Origin: JBNJEM01 sp051745935
GTDB lineage: Bacteria > Planctomycetota > Planctomycetia > Pirellulales > Pirellulaceae
Direction of reading: 5' to 3'
Assembly: GCA_051745935.1 (NCBI GenBank)
Contig: JBNJEM010000261.1
Location: forward strand, 1-10,091
Length of the DNA: 10,091 bases
Shown: piece after piece, positions 6,229-10,091 of the stretch
How the letters are laid out: each line of letters starts with the position of its first letter
Numbering within the stretch: the first letter of the stretch is position 1
The notes under the pieces: generated by a model
What the model saw: only the letters and a program-made list of their open reading frames with translations
Told to the model about the DNA's origin: nothing
Databases searched by the model: none
Translations under genes and position numbers: made by a program

Positions 6229-7497
6229 ATGATGCGGCACACACATGTATTGGCGGGACTTCTGATTTTGTTCGCCGCCCAGACCGGCCTGTGGGGACAA
6301 TCGCTCACCGTGAACTCATCCAGATTTCCACAACATATCCATGCCGAGCTGCCGGCGGCCGATTGCGAGCCGTCGGCCCAGTACTCGCTGGTCGACGCGA
6401 GCGATCCGCAAGTTCGTTTACCGGCGCAGATTACTCCAGCGGTTGCCGATGACGGAACAACCGATCCGTCCGCGTACCAATTGGTCGCTTCCGTCCCGGG
6501 AACGGATCAAGAAGCCTCGCGGCGATCCTTTCGACTCGAGAAGGGATCGAAAGAGGCGGGGAAAGAGGCGTTCGCGTTCGAGAAAGATGATCTTTCCGTG
6601 GAGCTTATGGAAGTCGTGCCGGACCCGGCCCGTCCGATCTGGAGATACAACCATGGTACGATCGTGAAAGAGTCGGTTCCGGAAAGCGATCCCAGACGGT
6701 CTCGCGCCTGCTACATTCATCCGGTTTGGGGGATGCACGGCGAGATACTCACTGATGATTTTCCCCAGGATCATTATCATCATCACGGGATCTTCTGGAC
6801 GTGGCCCTACGTGAACGTCGGGGGACAAACGTATGACTTATGGATGTCCTCCGACATTCAACAGCGGTTTGTCAAATGGCTTTCGACTGAAACAGGCCCG
6901 GTCGCCGCGGTGATGGGCGTGGAAAATGGTTGGTTTGTCGGCCAGCAGCAAGTGGCAACGGAGCGGGTTTGGGTCAGAACGTATCGATCCGAGCCGGATT
7001 GCCGGGCCGTGGACCTGACCCTGTACATCGAGGCAGGGGACAAGCCGGTAACGTTGAAAGGCCGCCAGAAAAAAAGCTATGGCGGTTTGACCTTCCGCTT
7101 TGATGTCAGCCCACGAAAGGATGCCACGGTGCGCATCCCGGGAAAAGCCTTGGGACATGGCGCCGGTAATCAGTCCGGGAACCCCGACCTGTTGAACACT
7201 CCCCTGCCCTGGGCGGATCTCACCACCCGAATACCGGGGTCGCCCCGGCGCAGCGGCGCGGCCGTGTTCATTCACCCGCGGCACCCAGACTACCCGCCAA
7301 CCTGGTTAACCCGCACGTACGGGCCGCTGTGCGTCGGCTGGCCGGGCGTGGAAAGCCACACGATCCAGCCGGGAGAATCCGTTAAACTTCAGTATCGCAT
7401 CTGGGTCCACGCGGAGGAACTTGATTTCAAGCAGATCGAGCAGCGATACAAAGCGTACCGCCAGTCTCGCGCCATTGAGGATCTGACCGCCAACTGA
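6229..7497 (+). CDS. Secreted DUF6807 (PmoA-like) family protein
   Basis: A 422-residue protein with a Sec signal peptide (hydrophobic core 7-22, probable cleavage after L-W-G23 before Q24). The diagnostic stretch is residues 164-190: H-P-V-W-G-M-H-G, then D-D-F-P-Q, then a histidine cluster H182-Y-H-H-H186 and G-I-F-W. Downstream lie KKSYGGLTFRF (281-291) and the late T-R-T-Y-G-P-L...W-P-G block (361-373). From memory this family was called 'methane oxygenase PmoA' in Pfam and later renamed DUF6807. It lacks the membrane segments of a particulate methane monooxygenase, so the old name should not be used as a function. The histidine cluster could bind metal, which is inference. The start has a GGAAGG purine run a few bases upstream; the next codon is also ATG (6232). 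It lies between the enolase-superfamily and sulfatase genes, suggesting a role in periplasmic carbohydrate breakdown. Confidence 0.88.
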   Translation: MMRHTHVLAGLLILFAAQTGLWGQSLTVNSSRFPQHIHAELPAADCEPSAQYSLVDASDPQVRLPAQITPAVADDGTTDPSAYQLVASVPGTDQEASRRSFRLEKGSKEAGKEAFAFEKDDLSVELMEVVPDPARPIWRYNHGTIVKESVPESDPRRSRACYIHPVWGMHGEILTDDFPQDHYHHHGIFWTWPYVNVGGQTYDLWMSSDIQQRFVKWLSTETGPVAAVMGVENGWFVGQQQVATERVWVRTYRSEPDCRAVDLTLYIEAGDKPVTLKGRQKKSYGGLTFRFDVSPRKDATVRIPGKALGHGAGNQSGNPDLLNTPLPWADLTTRIPGSPRRSGAAVFIHPRHPDYPPTWLTRTYGPLCVGWPGVESHTIQPGESVKLQYRIWVHAEELDFKQIEQRYKAYRQSRAIEDLTAN

Positions 7498-7690
7498 AGG
7501 TGGTCGGCGGTGCGTGCGGAGTGACCGCGGAGCGCGGCTGCGAGAATGATTCCAGCGGCTCCCCACCGCCACGCATCGGCAGGCGGCGGCCTTTTCCCGA
7601 GCCCGGCAACGTTTAGTTCGACAGCGCCAGTAGGGTTCGACCTTATGGTTCGACCGATGAACGCAAAGCGTTATGAGAGAAAGTTTTAGC

Positions 7691-7721
7691 CCCACCGCCC
7701 CTGTGGCGGTGGTTAGGGGGT
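7691..7721. repeat. GC-rich hairpin upstream of the sulfatase
   Basis: CCACCGCC (7693-7700) pairs perfectly with GGCGGTGG (7706-7713) around the loop CCTGT, extended by outer C and G runs. It may be part of a dispersed repeat, but only one copy is in the window. Confidence 0.65.
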
Positions 7722-7745
7722 TTGAGAACTAACCTCACTCAACTC

Positions 7746-7808
7746 GCGCCGTGTCCCCGCCCTCGCCGCTGGTCACAGTGGCGGCCAGGGCGGGCGGGGA
7801 CGTGGCGC
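7746..7808. repeat. Long imperfect hairpin upstream of the sulfatase
   Basis: The left arm, beginning GCGCC-GTGTCCCCGCCC, pairs imperfectly with the right arm, ending GGGCGGGCGGGGACGTGGCGC. The centre is CTG-GTCA-CAG. The arms are about 26-33 nt with a few bulges. This is too long and symmetrical for chance, but no T run follows. Confidence 0.6.
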
Positions 7809-7928
7809 TGTGCAATTAGAAGCCATAACAAGACCAGTCAGGTTTCCTTTCACGGACGGGGTTGTGGAAGCGGGAACCATGTTTTGTTACGGGTGGATTC
7901 GGTTTCAACCCGAAGTGGCATAACTTAT

Positions 7929-7933
7929 AGGAG
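7929..7933 (+). promoter_or_regulatory. Shine-Dalgarno site fixing the sulfatase start
   Basis: AGGAG, 7 nt before the ATG at 7941. The frame is open from 7722 without a comparable site, so this decides the start, and a signal peptide begins right there. Confidence 0.7.
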
Positions 7934-7940
7934 TTTCACG

Positions 7941-9434
7941 ATGCCAATCCAGACACGATTTTCCCATCGGCTAATCGCACTTCTCGTGGCCCTCGCCCTG
8001 CTGCCGTGCATCGCGCGCGGCGCCGATTCCGAACCAGGGCCCCGGAACGTGATTTTCATCTTGAGCGACGATCATCGCTATGATTTCATGAGCTTTCTGG
8101 AGCAAAGCCCGCGGTTTTTGAAGACGCCGAACATGGATCGGATGGCCCACGAAGGCGCTCATTTGGCCAACGCGTTCGTGAGCACGTCGCTGTGCAGCCC
8201 CAGTCGCGCGTCGATCCTGACCGGCCAATACATGCATCATCACCAAGTCGTGGACAATCAGCGTCCGGTTCCGGAGGGGACGGTTTTCTTTCCCGAGTAT
8301 TTGCAAGAGGCGGGCTACCAAACGGCGTTCGTCGGCAAGTGGCACATGGGACACGACGACGATGAACCTCGGCCCGGTTTCGACCATTGGGTCAGTTTCC
8401 GAGGACAGGGCACTTATTTCGATCCGACATTGAACATTAACGGAGAACGCGAAACGTTCAGCGGTTACACCGCGGATATCCTGACAGCCCAGGCCCTGCA
8501 ATGGCTCAACGAAAAACGCAATCCCGACAAACCGTTTTTCCTCTATCTGTCATTCAAGGCCGTGCACTATCCGTTTCAACCCGCCCCGCGTCATCGCGGA
8601 CTCTACGAGGACCAGCCGATCGAGTATCCCGAGACGATGGCCAACACCGAACGGAACTATCGGACCCAGCCCCGTTGGGTCCGGGACCGCCGATACAGTA
8701 TCCATGGCATCGACCACATGGAAACCGGTCCGTTTGACCACGATCCGGTGCCCGACTTCGACGATCTCTATTACCAATATTGCGAGGCGGTCCACAGCCT
8801 GGACGAAAACGTGGGGCGAGTGTTGAACCACCTGGATGAGACCCAGTTGGCCGCCGACACGCTAGTACTCTACATGGGCGACAACGGCTTCGCGCTTGGA
8901 GAACATGGTTTTTACGACAAGCGGGACGCGTTCGAAGAGTCCATTCGGGTCCCGATGTTGGCCTACGCCCCCGGCTTCATCGAGCCGGAAACGCGAATAG
9001 AGCAGATGGTCCAGAATATCGATATCGCCCCCACGGTGCTGGAAACCTGTGGCGTCGACGTCCCGGCGGACGCCGACATGGATGGAAGATCGATGCTCGA
9101 GTTGCTGCGCGGCCAAAGCGTGCCCTGGCGGAAACACATCCTGTACGAATACCACTGGGAATGGAACTTCCCCGCCACGCCCAGCACGTTTGCCATACGA
9201 AATGAACGTTACAAGTACATCTTCTATCACGGGCATTGGGACCACAACGGACTCTACGATCTCGAGACGGATCCCCATGAGCGGCACAACTTGATCAATG
9301 TCCCCTACTTCCAGAACCTCGCTCAGTCCCTGCAAAAGCAATTGTTCGATGAACTGGAAGCCTCTGGCGGCTTGACCATTCCGGTGCGCCGCCCCGCTGG
9401 CGAACGGCTCGATCAACGGAAACTGCGGAGATAA
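7941..9434 (+). CDS. Secreted sulfatase (S1 family, formylglycine-dependent)
   Basis: A 497-residue protein. A Sec signal peptide covers residues 1-27 (hydrophobic core 11-24, A-R-G before A28). The alkaline-phosphatase-like sulfatase fold follows: metal ligands D43-D44 (ILSDDHRYD), then C85-S-P-S-R89, the C-x-P-S-R site whose cysteine is oxidised to formylglycine. Next come G-K133-W-H135, K206-A-V-H209, and D314-N315 in Y-M-G-D-N-G. The C-terminal subdomain contains E-Y-H-W-E-W-N-F-P and the late L-Y-D-L-E-T-D-P-H-E block. All expected catalytic elements are present and length is normal. It removes sulfate esters outside the cytoplasm. The H-Y-P-F-Q-P and W-E-W-N-F-P stretches recall N-acetylglucosamine-6-sulfatase-like and mucin-desulfating relatives, but the substrate is not certain. 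A formylglycine-generating enzyme or anaerobic maturase must be encoded elsewhere. Confidence 0.96.
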   Translation: MPIQTRFSHRLIALLVALALLPCIARGADSEPGPRNVIFILSDDHRYDFMSFLEQSPRFLKTPNMDRMAHEGAHLANAFVSTSLCSPSRASILTGQYMHHHQVVDNQRPVPEGTVFFPEYLQEAGYQTAFVGKWHMGHDDDEPRPGFDHWVSFRGQGTYFDPTLNINGERETFSGYTADILTAQALQWLNEKRNPDKPFFLYLSFKAVHYPFQPAPRHRGLYEDQPIEYPETMANTERNYRTQPRWVRDRRYSIHGIDHMETGPFDHDPVPDFDDLYYQYCEAVHSLDENVGRVLNHLDETQLAADTLVLYMGDNGFALGEHGFYDKRDAFEESIRVPMLAYAPGFIEPETRIEQMVQNIDIAPTVLETCGVDVPADADMDGRSMLELLRGQSVPWRKHILYEYHWEWNFPATPSTFAIRNERYKYIFYHGHWDHNGLYDLETDPHERHNLINVPYFQNLAQSLQKQLFDELEASGGLTIPVRRPAGERLDQRKLRR

Positions 9435-9593
9435 CGGGCAACGGCAAGCGAGTTCGACACGGGCGGAAAGTCATCAAGTTCAGGTTGTCATCCCCCGCCT
9501 CCAGATGCACCAATTCCCGCGGACCGATCCAACATACTCGGCACATGTGATGACACCGTTAAGCAGCGGACAAGAAATAATTGTCGCGTGACC
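9435..9593. other. Gap between the sulfatase and the beta-propeller relic
   Basis: Nothing recognisable in any frame. The sulfatase frame stays open after its TAA through this gap and to the window end, but the translation here is low-complexity and unlike a protein domain. It may be the decayed upstream part of the relic that follows. Confidence 0.4.
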
Positions 9594-9971
9594 CGGGCCG
9601 CGGCGGGCCGGTCGTCTTACCTTGACGGCGGTATCCGGATTGTGGCCCTTGACCCTGTATCTGGCGAATTGGTCCGCGAAAGGATTTGCCGGAGCGAACA
9701 TGTTGGTGCTTTGTCTCCACCGGAAGAGGCCGAAAAGCTGAACAGAAAAAAAGACCAGAACTGGCTGGACTATAAGACGCAACTCGCTCCGGACCATAGT
9801 GATTCCTTTGGCATGCGAGGGGCGCGGCCCGCCATACTTGTCGGGCAGGACAACTCAATCTATATGCGGCACAAACAGTTCACAACCGAACTGGAAGAGG
9901 GGAAAAAGAGCCGTCCCCGTCTCTTTTCGACATCCTCTCTGCTGGACGCATGGGAGCACAATCGAATCTAC
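9594..9971 (+). pseudogene. C-terminal relic of a PQQ-like beta-propeller protein
   Basis: One open frame of 126 codons, without a start codon at its beginning, carries clear signatures. AAGRSSYLDGGIRIVALDP is the last-blade motif of planctomycete PQQ-binding-like repeat proteins. GARPAILVGQDNSIYMRH follows, then R-L-F-S-T-S-S-L-L-D-A-W-E-H-N-R-I-Y, which matches the family's F-S-T-x-x-F-L-D-D-S-W-x-H-R-x-Y-W ending. The family is usually several hundred residues long and secreted; here the upstream blades are missing. At 9970 the frame passes into the 193-bp element (copy B) and changes to repeat-derived sequence. No stop or frameshift lies inside the preserved part, so the loss is probably recent or the piece is under weak constraint. 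Family assignment is from motif memory. An alternative is that this is a chimeric live gene starting at an internal ATG, but the missing blades make that unlikely. Confidence 0.72.
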
Positions 9972-10091
9972 CCTAACGTTGTAAACAGTAATTATGTAGG
10001 ACGGGTCTCCAGGCCCGTCTTTTCAAGTACGAAATCGTACTTGATCTGGTGTCCGCAGATCTCACGAAATGTGAGATCTTCAAACAACCGC
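9970..10091. mobile_element. 193-bp MITE/BIME-like element, copy B (cut by window end)
   Basis: It starts ACCCTAACGTTG like copy A and continues with the same REP-like unit (GTAG at 9996, palindrome 10000-10019) and the AAGTACG/CGTACTT hairpin (10025-10042). The second hairpin, AGATCTCAC/GTGAGATCT around GAAAT (10057-10079), is also present. It differs from copy A by a few substitutions and a short insertion near 9990. The right arm and right terminal repeat lie beyond the window. It interrupts the beta-propeller frame. Confidence 0.75.

Larger units (their letters stand above)
7498..7940. other. 443-nt gap rich in secondary structure, no gene
   Basis: No coding signature is seen. It contains three GTTCGAC motifs (7616-7622, 7635-7641, 7648-7654), a small hairpin AACGC/GCGTT (7660-7672) and two strong GC-rich hairpins listed separately. 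From about 7809 to the sulfatase Shine-Dalgarno site the sequence is plain; a promoter is likely there, but none is convincing by eye. No T run follows any hairpin, so an intrinsic terminator is not supported. Confidence 0.55.

Noticed and set aside
7616..7654. GTTCGAC motifs resembling a tRNA T-loop
   Set aside because: There is no matching T-stem, acceptor stem or anticodon arm around any of the three; they look like short direct repeats.
7722..7940. In-frame upstream extension of the sulfatase
   Set aside because: It covers hairpin-rich non-coding sequence. The AGGAG site and signal peptide place the start at 7941.
1..10091. CRISPR arrays, rRNA, tRNA, integrases or toxin-antitoxin genes
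   Set aside because: Looked for by eye on both strands; no regularly spaced repeats, conserved RNA cores or matching protein signatures were seen.

Overview
The window looks like chromosomal DNA of a planctomycete, probably Pirellulales-like. A related PVC-group bacterium (for example a verrucomicrobium) cannot be excluded. The basis is the gene mix: a Tat-exported Gfo/Idh/MocA oxidoreductase, a Tat-exported enolase-superfamily enzyme, a DUF6807 protein, an S1-type sulfatase with the C-S-P-S-R formylglycine site, HEAT-repeat proteins and a relic of a PQQ-like beta-propeller protein. Base composition is moderately GC-rich and the spaces between genes are long.

Left part (1-3688), all on the minus strand: a Gfo/Idh/MocA oxidoreductase, then a small HEAT-repeat protein, then a second, secreted HEAT-repeat protein that runs off the left edge. 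A repeat of about 102 bp lies between the two HEAT genes. A 95% identical copy lies in the opposite orientation at 4283-4385, so the oxidoreductase and small HEAT gene sit between inverted repeats.

Middle (3689-4848), mostly non-coding: the second copy of that repeat, directly abutted by a 193-bp MITE/BIME-like element (4386-4578). The element has imperfect terminal inverted repeats, a perfect 28-bp internal inverted repeat starting with GTAG as in REP elements, and two inner hairpins. After it comes a probable remnant of another Tat-type Gfo/Idh gene (4613-4841): its start and its end survive in different frames and the middle is gone.

Right part (4849-9434), plus strand: a mandelate racemase/muconate-lactonizing-type enzyme, a secreted DUF6807 protein and a secreted sulfatase, separated by about 180 and 440 bp. 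The 440-bp gap is rich in strong hairpins. With the oxidoreductase, this is the usual planctomycete assortment for breaking down sulfated or acidic sugars outside the cytoplasm. The substrate cannot be read from the sequence.

Right end (9435-10091): a decayed C-terminal piece of a PQQ-like beta-propeller protein, broken at 9970 by a second copy of the 193-bp element, itself cut by the window end. No RNA gene, CRISPR array, complete insertion sequence or convincing intrinsic terminator was found. The best candidates for something undescribed are the 193-bp element family, the inverted-repeat pair around the two-gene cassette, and the two gene relics.
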